NCBI GenBank assembly: GCA_013396655.1
Contig: WBMV01008589.1
Span: forward strand, 155,846-219,845
Origin: Campylorhamphus procurvoides
Lineage: Eukaryota; Chordata; Aves; Passeriformes; Dendrocolaptidae
Reading direction: 5' to 3'
DNA: 64,000 nt
The notes under the pieces are model-generated. The model saw nothing but the letters and a program-made list of their open reading frames with translations, was not told where the DNA came from and searched no databases. Below are positions 1-12,462 of the stretch, one piece after another (the first letter of the stretch is position 1; every line of letters starts with the position of its first letter). A program made the position numbers and the translations under genes.

Positions 1-3000
1 TATTTGCAATGCACACTTTTAAAATGGAATGCAGTTTGAAAATGCTTTGAGCATACAATTAGTAGTTTCATGTTTTTATGGTTTAGGGAACACTTTGATC
101 ATGCTATGCATACCAAAATCCAATAAACTGTTGCTGGTTTTTAAGGACTTGTGTTATATACACAGTTTAAAGAAATACTTGCCAGGTTTCAAATCGGTAA
201 TTTTCTGTTAGTGATTCCTTTTATAGTAATTGCTTTAATGGATCACTTGAAAAAGCTATTGGCTGTTGAGCAAGATTCTGAAGTAGGGAAATTCTTTGGA
301 AAGTAATGAGTTGCAAGAAAGTTGCCCCATCTATTACTTGGTTTGCTATTAAAATTTTGTTTAACAGAGTTTGGTTTTACTAATTGTGAAATGTTCTGCA
401 ATAATATATGTCAATAATGGAAATCATTGTTTATCTCTTCTTTCTATGTTTTGTTCTTGTAAGACTTATTTTAAACAAAACGTGCTATGTTTCATGACTG
501 ATGGTTTCTTAGAACAGACATGCAAGTGAGATTATTCTTTTATACAGGGCACTTAAAAAGTATGTATAATATCTTACTGGAGATACAATTACAGGCCTGT
601 ACTCTGTTAATATATTACTTTATTATACCATGAACACTGTTTTCCTCACCTAAATTATGTGAAATATGAGCACTAGCCTTGTCTTAGAAGTCAGAATTTC
701 GAGGATATGATTGCATAAATAGTAAACTGATATGGCAGTATGTTTTGGAAGGCGTTTAGATCAGCTACTCACAGAGTACTAGACTTAAAGTTATGTAATA
801 CTGTTTTGGTACTGGTTTTGTCTTCCAGTGGTCACAACACCCCAACACTGTAGAACTGTAAAGCATGAAACATCTCTTTTTATTCATGAGAAATATTAAT
901 TGGTTTATAATCTCTAAAAGCTGTCTAGCTTTTGCCTTACAAATTAGTTTTTTGACATTTTCTTTGAAAGGTACAGTACCTACTAAAGGATAAGGAAACC
1001 TTAAAAGAAGTCAGTTATTCTAATTTTTTAAATCATTTTGAGTACTAATCTATCTAAAAGTCTGTTTCTGAGGTACCTGTGATATTTTTGTTATCTCTTG
1101 AATTCCGTTCAGTTTAGAAACACAACTGAATATAGTCTTAACCAAGCACTTTCTGGCTTGGCTTACCAAGGTGAATTGACATGATGCAACTGCAAGATTA
1201 ATTACCCTGAGAAGCTGTAATTGACATTATAATTTAATTTTAAGATAATATGCTTTATTTTGTATTTGTGACTTCCTGAGTGTGTATACAGTTAAAACTG
1301 GTAAGTGGACACAATGTCACTTCTAAAGCTTTAGTGTCTGTTCATGTCTGAAGATGTAAAATAGCGTAGTCCTTACAGGAGTTTTCAAAGAATGGAAGGG
1401 AGAATCAGAATATTTGAACTGGATATCAGAAATATTTTCCAGATGATGAAACATATAACAGTGATTGTTTCAGATATTTAAACTAAGAGTACCAAAAAGT
1501 GGTATGTGTCTTGTAGAAACGAGGAAGCAGATAAACTAAGTAACCTGGTCTTTTGCATTATCTTCCTCCAGTTTTAAAAATAATTTGCTATTAATTTGGA
1601 ATTATCTCTTTTTAGCTGCTCCAAAAATCAGTCTAACATTTGTCATGTCATTCTTCTCAGTGGAATTTTAGCCAGGACTGCTAGGACCAGAATATTAATT
1701 TCACAAAAACTTTTTAAAAGACCTGTGAACGTAGCCACAATGTTGGCTTAAATTAGTTTTGTTTGTATTGTCTGTGGGTTTTGTGTTACTACTTATTTCC
1801 TCCTATTGACTATCGGCACTTTTGACTGTTTTTTCCAGGTTTTTTTGTCCTGTACTTTTCAAAATGGAATTCATATTTTAATTTGTATAAGTCTGTTAAT
1901 ACATTTCTGTTCTTTTACTGGAGATACCAATTATTTAGTGTCTTTAGGTTTTATTAATGTACTGTTTACTGTCTGATTCATAGTTTAGCCAAGTCAGTTT
2001 ATCCATCTCTAATAGCTAGTGAAGAAACACAGAGTAATGAGCAATATCAGAAAATTCAAAACACAGATGACCACTGAAAGTAAGATTTATGGTACTGAAA
2101 GCATGACAGACTGTGTAAAAATCAAAAGAGCAAGAGCAAATATTTCTGAATAATGTGGCCACATGGAACATGCTTATCTCTTGTGTGTTGCATCAGTATA
2201 ATGCTAGCTCAGTCGTTATGTGAAATGAAACACTTCTTACATGAATAGTATTTAGCCTGAGCATAAATGTAATTCCACTTTTGTGGAAGTGCAGTGCATC
2301 TGTATTAGCAGACACACAATGATTAAAAAAAAAAATCTGCTAGCAGATGGTGTCCAACAAAGACCACTATTGTTTCAGTATGAGATGCTTCAAATGTTCT
2401 GGGCATTTAGCCCAGACAGAGCCATTTTTCCTATAGTATGTGATCGGGCAATAATAAAAAGAATGAAAATAGAGGTGTCAGTACATATAAAAATATTTTT
2501 ATAACTTAATATAACTAACAAGTCGGTGGCAATTATTAAACCAAGTTAAATTAACAAAACTGATAAGATCATTCCTTTTACATTTTCATGTCTCTCCAAA
2601 CAGTTATTTGGCATTCCACCTTCTAGGAAAAATGAGTTTGAAAGGTTAAGCTACCTGCTGGTACTGTTTAAATGCCCACAGATAACATAACTCAAGCTGC
2701 CTGGTGCCTGAAAAATGAGTGTTAGGGCAATCAACAGGAACAATAAAAATCTGTTCAAACAGAAAATCCACAAATCCCAAGGATTTGGAGCTCCCTATGG
2801 ATTTTCCACAAATTTTGCTGTTTTCAGCAGAATCTAAGCTTTTATTTTAAAGGTGAACTGCAAAGCTGAAAAGAAAATTGAGTTAATAAAATATGTGCTG
2901 AATCCCCTGCTCTCTTTTTGCAGCCTCCTAGCTGGGGCCGTCTTCCACATATGTTTTAAGTTTTTCTGTTTAGAAAAATAAAAAGCAACAACAAACTCTG

Positions 3001-6000
3001 GTTTTGAATATCATCTGATACTTAGTTTTTGACTTGAAGAATAAACTTCCATTCCTCTCAACAGTCTATTAACTTCTGAAGAATTTTTTAAATCCATCAG
3101 TTTTTTTTCTTCAAGTGAAGTGTGTGCCTTGCCTCAACTTAGTTTTACCTGCTTTCATTTTTTTTTGTCTATAACTTTTTGGAATATGAACTCTTGAGCA
3201 TACAGTACTTTTATGATAAAAATTTAGTACAGCAAGCTTGAATGAACAGTGACTATCAATTTTAGTTTACAACCATTAAAGTATTGTTAGATTTAAATTG
3301 TAATAATCAGATGAACCCTCACAACTGTTGTGAAAATTTCATTTATGGTAATGTAAGTGATGTGAGAATTTTATATGAAACATTTCAGTTGGCATTCCTT
3401 ATCTGAGAATATTTAATGATAATCATTAGTAGTTCAGTGAAAACAGAAATAGGAATTTACTGATTAATCAGCAAATGAAAGCCAGATCCCAGAATGCTGA
3501 TAATGCTAAAGGAGAAGTAACTAATACTTCTGTATAAATTTTTAAGTAGAAACTGCTAAATTACTGTGTATGTTGTTATGCATTGACTTTATGATAGAAA
3601 GAAGAGCTTTTGATATAAAGGAAAAGCAACATGGAAGACTATGAGACCCATTTTCTGTGTTCCAGTGACCTTCATTATTTTAGCACAGAATAAAAGGTGC
3701 AGTGCAAGATATAAAACAGAAGACACACCCTAGTAAATTTTTTTTAACATTCTAGTAAGACTACCTCTTTCTATGATCTCTTCAATTTTTCCTTTAAAAT
3801 ATTCTTTTTCTTAATTGGCTGGCAATAAATGTTCTTTTCCAGTAATTTTAGTAAGCAAATGAAAACTTTTAAAAGGAAAGGGCATCCTTTTATTTCTAAG
3901 TGCAGATATCATCATTATTTAACCGTCTGTCTGACTTTTTGAGCACTTAGTTCTATTGGTTTTCTGATAGACTTAAGTATTTTTAGCTGCTTCTATAATT
4001 CTAAATTCAAAGCAGTTTAGAGATAGCATCTTATTTAATGCTGAGAGCTTTTGGGATAAATAGACTCCTATCAGCACTGAGACTTTTTCACAAAACAGAG
4101 TTCACCCTTAATTTGTGTACTTAATTACAACTGCTGTTGAAAGCATTGTTATATTGCCACATGCCTGTTGTGTTCCTAGGGTAGGGTTGAACGAGTCTGT
4201 TTACTAACTTTCTGTTTCTTAACTCAAATAAACACTCTCTTCAGCAGGTTGTAGAAATATTTCATTAGTGTTACAGCTGAACCGGTTTTCTTGTCTGTTT
4301 AATGGAACTCATCTCTACCAAGAATAATTTGCATTACTTTACAGAGTGCATAAACACTATGTGTCGATAGTATATGAGGTATATTATATAGTATGTTTTT
4401 TAAGCAATAGTAAAGTACTTTCATTATTCAGAAGGAACTTGATTTTTTTTAATCTAGTGCTGTATTTACACATGATAAAAAATGTTACTTTACTTACCTA
4501 ACAGAGTGTTTGTATTTGACGAGTAAATGGCCTCTGTAGCCCTCTATTGATCAAATTGATGTCAGTTGTGGCATTGTTGCAAGAACTGAGTTGTTCTTGT
4601 GATTTTAAATGTAAAGACATCTGTGTCAGCTTAGTCAATTTAGTCACCTGTTTTATAATAAATTCAGCTAGTAAGGCAAAAAACTTAATTGACTGAAGCC
4701 TAAAAAGATGAAAATTGCATGATGCTTATCAAGTAAAGGAGTTATACCTTAGATAAAATGCATAATAACTTGTACCTGTCTTTCAAATGCTCAAATATAA
4801 GATTAGCTTTTCTTGTGTGCTTATAGCTAGTTATATAGAAGTATTTCAGCCTCAACATGTAAAGTCTATGTAATACAGTAAATAGACTTGTGAATTTTTT
4901 TTTTTTAGCATTTTGTGTTATTTCATTTTGAGATACAGGTATATAATATGTTAAACTGTACTTAGAATAACCCAGTAGAATTATTTACCTATAAAACAGA
5001 GTATCAAACTGGAAGATTGGAGGTTGTGCTTTTAATAGAAACAATAACTTGGTAGCTTATGCCAATCTGTTATCTTCATGATATGGCTACTAGAATGAAG
5101 TATATTGTTGAGCATCATTAAATAGATTTGCTGTAAATAATATTCATTATTAGTCTATTACACCTTTGCTTTTTAAAATCAGAATAAATGTTGTCAGTTA
5201 CACCTGGGGTTGAGATCATCATGTGAACTAGACTTTTACTATGCCATATGATTCAGGTCCAGTTTGAGATCTAGTGCCAAAATGAAACATCTTTGCTATT
5301 TGATTTAATTTTTGAGATGTTCTTTAGCTCAACTTATAAATACTTTTTATTCAGTCTAAAGGGGTATCAAAATGTTTTTTCTGGCTCACATATAGTCCAT
5401 GCTTAATTCATATACAGATGGGGGATAATAATGTGAGGGGTATTTTGGAGCTATTCTCATTTCACATGAGAAGGCTATGGGTAGTGGGAATAGATTAAAG
5501 AAGCTACTTCATAAGAATATTAATTCCAGCTGGAGTATGGAGTGGATCAACTCAAATATTCTTCTGTAAAATAACCAAAAGGTGCTTCTAGAACTCTGAG
5601 ATAATGGACCTCTGTGAAGCTAATTTTTTGCTGATTTTTTTGACTCATATACTTGAAATTAAAAAATCAGATGTGTAGAATATGCTAAGTGTGAAAATAT
5701 ATGCCTGGTTCCACTGTGAGAAGCTGGGAGAGTTTTTCCAATTGCGTATACATCAGTGTACTTAACTCTGTAGTATTTAGGCACTTTCTGGATAAGTATG
5801 TCAGCTGTGGCATGATGGTCATGTATGGAAGAAGTTCACGTGGATCCTAAATGCTGAGTCAGGCTTTATTAATTATTAATCTCCTTCATTATTTAAGCAT
5901 TCATGCATTACATAAAAATTAGGATGCTTTTCCTTTCTGAAAGCAACAACTGTGAGATATGCAATGGTGAAACAAAGTTATATCAAGCTTTTCCAGTTAA

Positions 6001-6249
6001 ATAAAAAGAGAATAATCTTTCTTGGAGGTGCAAAAAAACTTGGTCTCCCTCTGTTCAGGAACAGAAAATGACAGATGACTTTCTGTGAGGAATATTTTTA
6101 CAAAAGAGATATTTCATCCAAAAAATTAATTAAAAAAGCAAATACATTTATGTAGCCTGAGACATGGACCTCTCCAGTATGGAAAATATCACTCCACGCT
6201 TATGTGCTACTGATTCAAAGTAATAAATGTCAGGTTTTTAGAAGTCATA

Positions 6250-6800
6250 ACTGATTTAAGAATAAGCTATTCTGGATTAGATCAAAGATCCATTTAGGCA
6301 AATGTCTTGTCTCTGACAGTGGCCAGAAACAGGGCCACTAAGATACTATTGGGGAACTTTTCCTGTTTCCCACAATCTGAAATTTGAGGCTTATTTAGTC
6401 AGAAAGTTCTTTTGGCCTGTTCTGTTTAATGCTTTTGGTGTGTTTTTCTTCTATGACTAGATCTAGTTGCTTTGAACCTGTTGATCTGTGTGGTGTCTTG
6501 TGACAATATAGTCCTCAATTTAGTTGTAAACAATGTGGACAATATTTCCTTTCATTTATTTTAAATCTGCTATCATGTGGTTTCATTTTATACCCACAAG
6601 TCCTTGTCATATGAAAAATTGCAAATAACACCTGTAGCTTACATTCTGTTGAAGATATTTCTGACTTGTGTTTGTTTGGATATAATTTTCAGGCTCATTC
6701 ACATCTCCATTTATATTCTGATTCGCTTTCCATATGAATTGTCCATATCCAGTATCTCGAAATCACATTCTCCAATGTCTGGATTCAGATTCGTGAACAA
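6250..6800 (-). mobile_element. Ancient, degraded CR1-type LINE fragment
   Basis: The + strand reads like the reverse complement of the old amniote CR1 3' region. A segment near 6270-6330 matches the 'gatcaaaggtccatctag ... tgacagtggcca' pattern seen in turtle, crocodile and old avian CR1 copies. Further on, 6555-6625 (ttttaaatctgct, then ...cacaagtccttgtcatatg..., then gcaaataacacc) follows the same consensus in the same order. Divergence is high and no reading frame survives. The identification rests on remembered consensus order, so the ends are approximate. Confidence 0.6.
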
Positions 6801-9800
6801 ACTTCAAAAGTGGTGAGACATGAGGCATCTCTTCTTTCACTAGACAGCTGGAGAAACTTGGTGGCCCTTTCTCACCAAAATCCCAGCTGAAAGTAGTCTG
6901 TCCCTTCTGCCAGTTTGTTTAGATAGAGGGGATCATAAAATTAAGGCAAAGCATTCTTAAAAGAGCCTTTTAACTGCCCCTGTGTTTTCATATGGAAGCA
7001 GGCATGGACTGAGCAAACGTTCTGGACTGGTGAATGAGCTACATAGTTCTGAGAGAGAGGGAGAATTTCCAAAATGTTGCTTGGCTTATTGTGACTGCAT
7101 TCTACCATGCATCGCTGAAGATTAATTCCCTGAAGTGCTGTGTTTACTCTGTATGTCTGTTTTCTGCCTTAAACACCAAAAGGGAAACAAGGAGCAGGAT
7201 GCTGCTACCAGAGTATCTCATCCAGCCCTTACCTAGAACTCTTCATCTTCCAAAGTCCCTCAGAAGTATGATGTAAGCCAGAGAAATTGTTCTGACAGTG
7301 GAATTCCTGGCTTTTGATTTCCTCAGAGTGTCCTGCATCTCTACCCTGTCACATCAAGTACATGTGGACCCTTCATGTGACAAAAGATGGCTTGGGAAAA
7401 GCACTGCTCCAGCTAGGTGCTTTTCTTGCTGCCAGAAAAATTATTTCCAATCTGCTCCCTCTTGTCTGGATCAGAGGAGCCTCTAGAAGAGGGGACAGCC
7501 AGAAAGGATCCTCAGGCTGGATGAATCACCCTAGTGGATCCTTGGAAAGAGGAGGGGTTTGTTAGTTTTGAGTGAGACTCAGTGATTGCTTCTAGACTTG
7601 AAACATTCTGCAAAACAATCCTTAAACTGACATTAAGTTGATGACATCTTTATGTGTAAAAAAGCGATTTTATGTGAAGTTGAGGTTTTGCGAAAAATTA
7701 CTTTCTCTTCAGAGAACTGCTCATTTCAGGTCTTAGTTAAAAAAAGAAAATCTATCATTGGAGGAATACAGTAGGTAGATTCTGTAGAATGTTTAACTGT
7801 TTTTTCAGTCATTTTGGCATTGATCCTGCATGCACCTCAGAACATTCTTAACTTCAAGCCTTTTTTTATGTTATTAGAACTACCAACTACTGTGTACACA
7901 GAGCTGTCAGTTGTAGTTTGCAGTAGCAAATCATTTGAATATGATTTGTTTGTTTAAAATATCTATTGTTACAAAGAGTGCAGAGCAGACTCACTTTGGA
8001 ATAACATTCCCATTTTGCAATAGGGAAGAATACTAAAATCTAGAAACGTCTAGGTGAGATAGCTCTGAGAAAGATTTTTTTTGTAAGATTGTCTTTTTTT
8101 AGTATGGCTCTTCAATATAATTACAAATAAAGTTGACTTAGTTTTATTTAAGTTGGTCTTATGATAGAATTTACTGTTTTGCTTAGCTGATATGGCAGGT
8201 TAGAAAACAATTCTGTGTGTTTGTGGTGGCTATATTTTCAGTGTCTGATAGGTTTTTATGGAGGCCGTTTGGCGATATCAACAACAAGTCTATTGTTTCA
8301 TTACTATCAGATTCAGTGTGTTTGTGATTAAATCAGCAGAATGGAGAACATGAAGGGAGTGCTGTTCACTTTGCAATTATTTCCATCTGTTATAAATTTT
8401 TATCAGATGTTGGGAAACAGCAGGCAAAACTCAGAGCAAGTGGTTTATCCAATTTCCAAGAAATGGTGATATGTAATTGGCGTGTATTATGCTCTTAGTT
8501 TAATCTGTCTATTCAGTTATTGAAAATATCCTATGGTATACCAGTATTAATATAGTATATAGAAAGCTATTTCCATCATTTCTTGCATTCTTTTTCTTTG
8601 AAGACTCTGATGCTGATATAAATATTTTGGTACTTTAATAACTATGAGCACAGATGATACTTTTTATAAAACAGAGAATCAGGGTGAGACTTGTACAAAA
8701 AATCTCCAATAGGCATGTGCTGCTATCTGAAGTGTCTTTGCCTCCATTGGTGATCCAATCTGCAGTTGGAATTTGCTGGCCAGTAGCCAGTATCATTTGC
8801 CTCAGAGAAGTGGGAGAGCAATCCACCAGCAATCCATATAAGCTGATTTATAATTGGATGATCCCAAGGCATGAAGCATTCTATTTCTTCCGGAATTCAT
8901 TTTTAGTGTTAACTGTTCTACATAGGTGTCCCTGGTTTTCTTCTTTTAATAATGTGAAAGTTTTTACTCCAAAGAAATTGTCTTCAAAAAATTAAGTGAT
9001 CTCAACAGAAAAATGAAAAATATTTTACCTTTTTTTTTTCTAAATTACTGAGATTTTACTGTCTCCTTGACCTAGATATTAAAAGTCTGCAGTATTTGTG
9101 GTTTTACTACCCTTTTTCATTGTTTCCTCTGTCTCATTTTCTTCTAAAGTGAACAATTCCATTTTTCTCCATATTCATGTCAGGGGTGATTTTTCATGAT
9201 GGGAATAATCTTTGTCATCCTTTCTGAGGTTTCCTGAATTACTTAGTTGGCCATTTTGACATGGAATATCCAGTTTCAGTTACAGGATTCTAAATTGAAT
9301 AATATTGGCTGTTTCTTATAGAGCCACTATAGTACTTTTTGGTTTATTCTGCTAAATAAACGCGCGTTTTGTGTTACTGTTTTCTACAACTATATATTAT
9401 TAGAGGTCTCCATTGAGCTGTCACTAGTAAAGTTCAGAGGCTTTTCATAAACTCATTCGGTTACTTTATAGTTGTGTAAAGCGTATCAGGACTTAATTCT
9501 GCAGAGTCTCCTTCAATTTTGTAAGATAATTTAATTAGTTTCTGAGAACTTGATTATGTTTTTTTGTTCCATTTTCCATTCTTGAGTTAAAACCAAGAGA
9601 AATTACCATGTTTTGTCTAGGCTTGGCAGAGTTCCTGATTTTGGATCCTAAAGATCCTGATTTTGGATCTTCCAGAAATATATCTCACTCCACTTTTTTC
9701 CAATTGTTTAACTTGAACTATTAACTTTGCGATTTTGAAAGGTAGTTGCTTATTCTTGTCTTAGTTTGGCTAATTTTTTTCACGGTGTGCTTTGTTTTCA

Positions 9801-10731
9801 TCCACTTCTCACTATTTTCTCTCTCTTTTTAAAGTGCTCATCATAAAGGTTTTTTGAACATCTAAAGCTGTTTGTCTTGTTGTTCATTACTTTGTTCATC
9901 CATACCTTCACCAATACATAGGAGTGGAATTTACAGATTAGTGAGAAAACATAGAGACTCACTGTTCAAGATGGTGTTTATATTATTAGTTACTTAAAAC
10001 AGTTCCCTGGAAGCTGTCGTGACATTTGCTGTGCAGTGCTTGATCATCTCTTTTAGTCTTACCATGCAGTGTTTGTTACTCCCTGTTCACCCAGTGCAAC
10101 ACTGTTTTTTAAGGTGAGTTAGTGGAACAGCCATTCCTGAATTCATTCCCCAGGATGTACTCTGGATCTTTATTACACTTTAATTGGTTGTTATCTCCCC
10201 TTCTGACACATCCATATCTGGTCCTGTCTCATTTTAATGTCCACATTAGATTGCGTTCTTACAGAGTTACCTCCCTAGAATCTTTTTTTGAGAAAGCTGA
10301 CGCAAATGAATGATTTATCTCATCAGCAGTGATTTTGTTTTACTTTCTTATTCCCTGTAATCCCATGTGACCTAGTGACCTCTTTCTTCTTCCATGTTTT
10401 TTTGTTTTCATTAATTCAATCATTTTATCTTTAAATTTTCAGCTGTTTCCTTTTTAAAACTCATCATTGCCCCTTTTATACATCTTCTGACATATGACCT
10501 TCTAGAGTTTATTGTAACAGCCCTAACTTTAGGTGTACAGATGCAAAATTATTTGGTTGAATAACCTTTTCAAATTTGTTAGTCACACTAATTATTTTTC
10601 TTTCATGGTCCCTTTTTTGTGAGCTTTGCATTGCAACCAATACTATTCTTTTGTTTTCCTTTACACCCATGCTACTATAAAGCATTTAGTACTTTTATCT
10701 AAGGCCTTAGAGCTAGTTTTACTTTTCTGGT

Positions 10732-11508
10732 TGTGCTGGTTTAGAGGTAAACCGGCAGGAGAAATGGACCCACTGCAAGAGAGATTATAAGTCAGAGTTA
10801 CAATTTAATGAAAGATATTACCATAAATACACTGACACTGCTTTCAACTCACCAAAAACCCAGCAGTATAACCCAGTGTCCCGGGGCACAAGCCCAAAGG
10901 GGTTTGTTAGCCCTGGTGCTGAGACCCACGTGGTTCCCCCGAGTCCAAAGCAGAAAGAAGTGAAGAAATCTTGTTGGTGCAGATGATGNNNNNNNNNNNN
11001 NNNNNNNNNNNNNNNNNNNNNNNNNNNNNNNNNNNNNNNNNNNNNNNNNNNNNNNNNNNNNNNNNNNNNNNNNNNNNNNNNNNNNNNNNNNNNNNNNNNN
11101 NNNNNNNNNNNNNNNNNNNNNNNNNNNNNNNNNNNNNNNNNNNNNNNNNNNNNNNNNNNNNNNNNNNNNNNNNNNNNNNNNNNNNNNNNNNNNNNNNNNN
11201 NNNNNNNNNNNNNNNNNNNNNNNNNNNNNNNNNNNNNNNNNNNNNNNNNNNNNNNNNNNNNNNNNNNNNNNNNNNNNNNNNNNNNNNNNNNNNNNNNNNN
11301 NNNNNNNNNNNNNNNNNNNNNNNNNNNNNNNNNNNNNNNNNNNNNNNNNNNNNNNNNNNNNNNNNNNNNNNNNTTTTAAAACATGAGCTTCTGAGTTCTG
11401 AGGTAGTTTTCAGTTTCTGGTGTTGTTCACTTGCTGGTCAGTGTCATCCACTCTAGGAAGGGGTCACTCTGGCTGTTTTTATCATCCCTTAGGCAGGGTA
11501 CCCCCACA
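10732..11508 (-). mobile_element. Avian endogenous retrovirus LTR, interrupted by an assembly gap
   Basis: The segment opens with TGTGCTGGTTT and a run (gtaaaccggcaggagaaatgg, then gattataagtcagagttacaatttaatga) that I recognise as a common avian, probably passerine, LTR in reverse orientation. The fragment before the gap contains atttaatga, which could be the reverse of an ATTAAA poly(A) signal. The sequence resumes at 11374 after 385 N. A CA at 11507-11508, after gggtaccccc, is a plausible other end. I could not see a target-site duplication, so the right boundary is a guess, and internal retroviral sequence hidden in the gap cannot be excluded. No retroviral gene is visible. Confidence 0.55.
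10989..11373. other. Assembly gap (385 N)
   Basis: This is an unbroken run of N. It lies inside an LTR-like element, so it is probably a repeat-induced assembly break. The long open frame spanning it is an artefact of translating N as X. Confidence 0.99.
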
Positions 11509-11906
11509 ATTTCAGATTCAGTAATGGATTTGGTTTGCTTCCCCTGAAATGGTAGAACAATATGAGAATTATGTAGATAAGAAAATAAGAATAATGAAGA
11601 CAATTATTCGTGGCTAATAGAAAAATAAGTTGAATTGGTTTACTAAAAGGGATTCTGATAAACTAACCTGTCCTTAATTATTTCCTGAGCAAATCCTTTT
11701 TTCTGGGCTAAATGTTCATGATAAAATTTACTCTGGATTAATCTGAAGGAAATGTTTAAAATTAAGGAGAGGAAAATATAGAACAAGAACTGTAAAATAA
11801 GTAAGAAGTTGGTTGAAAGAGAACATAAGTATGTTGAAAGCTACTGTTTTGGATATAAGATAGTTCTCATTTCAGGTTTTCAGTAATATGTTAAATAATA
11901 TTTGAA

Positions 11907-11934
11907 ACACCACCCGCCACCCCCCCCCCACACC
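11907..11934. repeat. C-rich low-complexity tract
   Basis: This short cytosine-rich tract (caccacccgccac followed by a run of C) stands out in otherwise AT-rich intron sequence. It is low-complexity DNA and I assign it no function. Confidence 0.85.
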
Positions 11935-12428
11935 AATTTGTTAAAAGAAGCTTGTTAATAGTGTGAAGTTGACAAGTAATGTTTGATGAGCTAGGAATAT
12001 CCTCATGGAAAACTGGATGTTCTCAAAAACTCTAATGATAGAGAAGTCATAGGATCCTGCATTAAGGAACAAAACCAAGAATTCAGCCTGCAGACCATAA
12101 TTCAGAAGTGACAGAGGAAGAGGAAAAGCTCTTAATTACAACAACTGTGAGTGACCCTTGTGGTGTGTTACTACAAAAACAAAACAAAAGCAAACGTTTC
12201 TATCAAGCATTGAGCTAGACATTTTCTATCCACGTAGATATAGCATGGATGTGGATGAGAGGTTCTGTCAGTCTCCTCCACTTTTTCTGTTTGCTTTTGT
12301 TTAACCCTTGTTGACTATCTTGCGTTAAGCAAAGTTAGGTTTTTCTCTTAAACTGGGAACCTGGCAAAATTTAGGGTCTCCAGTCTGTTCCAGAATATGC
12401 TGTTCAGATAGTGCATAAAATCAGCCTT

Positions 12429-12462
12429 AATATATGATATGTGATATATGATATATATTTCT
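12429..12462. repeat. Imperfect (GATATAT) microsatellite
   Basis: Repeated units of tatatgatat and gtgatatatg form an imperfect AT-rich microsatellite inside the CWC27 intron. Confidence 0.75.

Noticed and set aside
8654..8995. 113-codon + strand open frame
   Set aside because: No recognisable product; lies in intron and the composition is like its surroundings.
10971..11456. 161-codon open frame on the + strand
   Set aside because: Most of it is N translated as X across the assembly gap.
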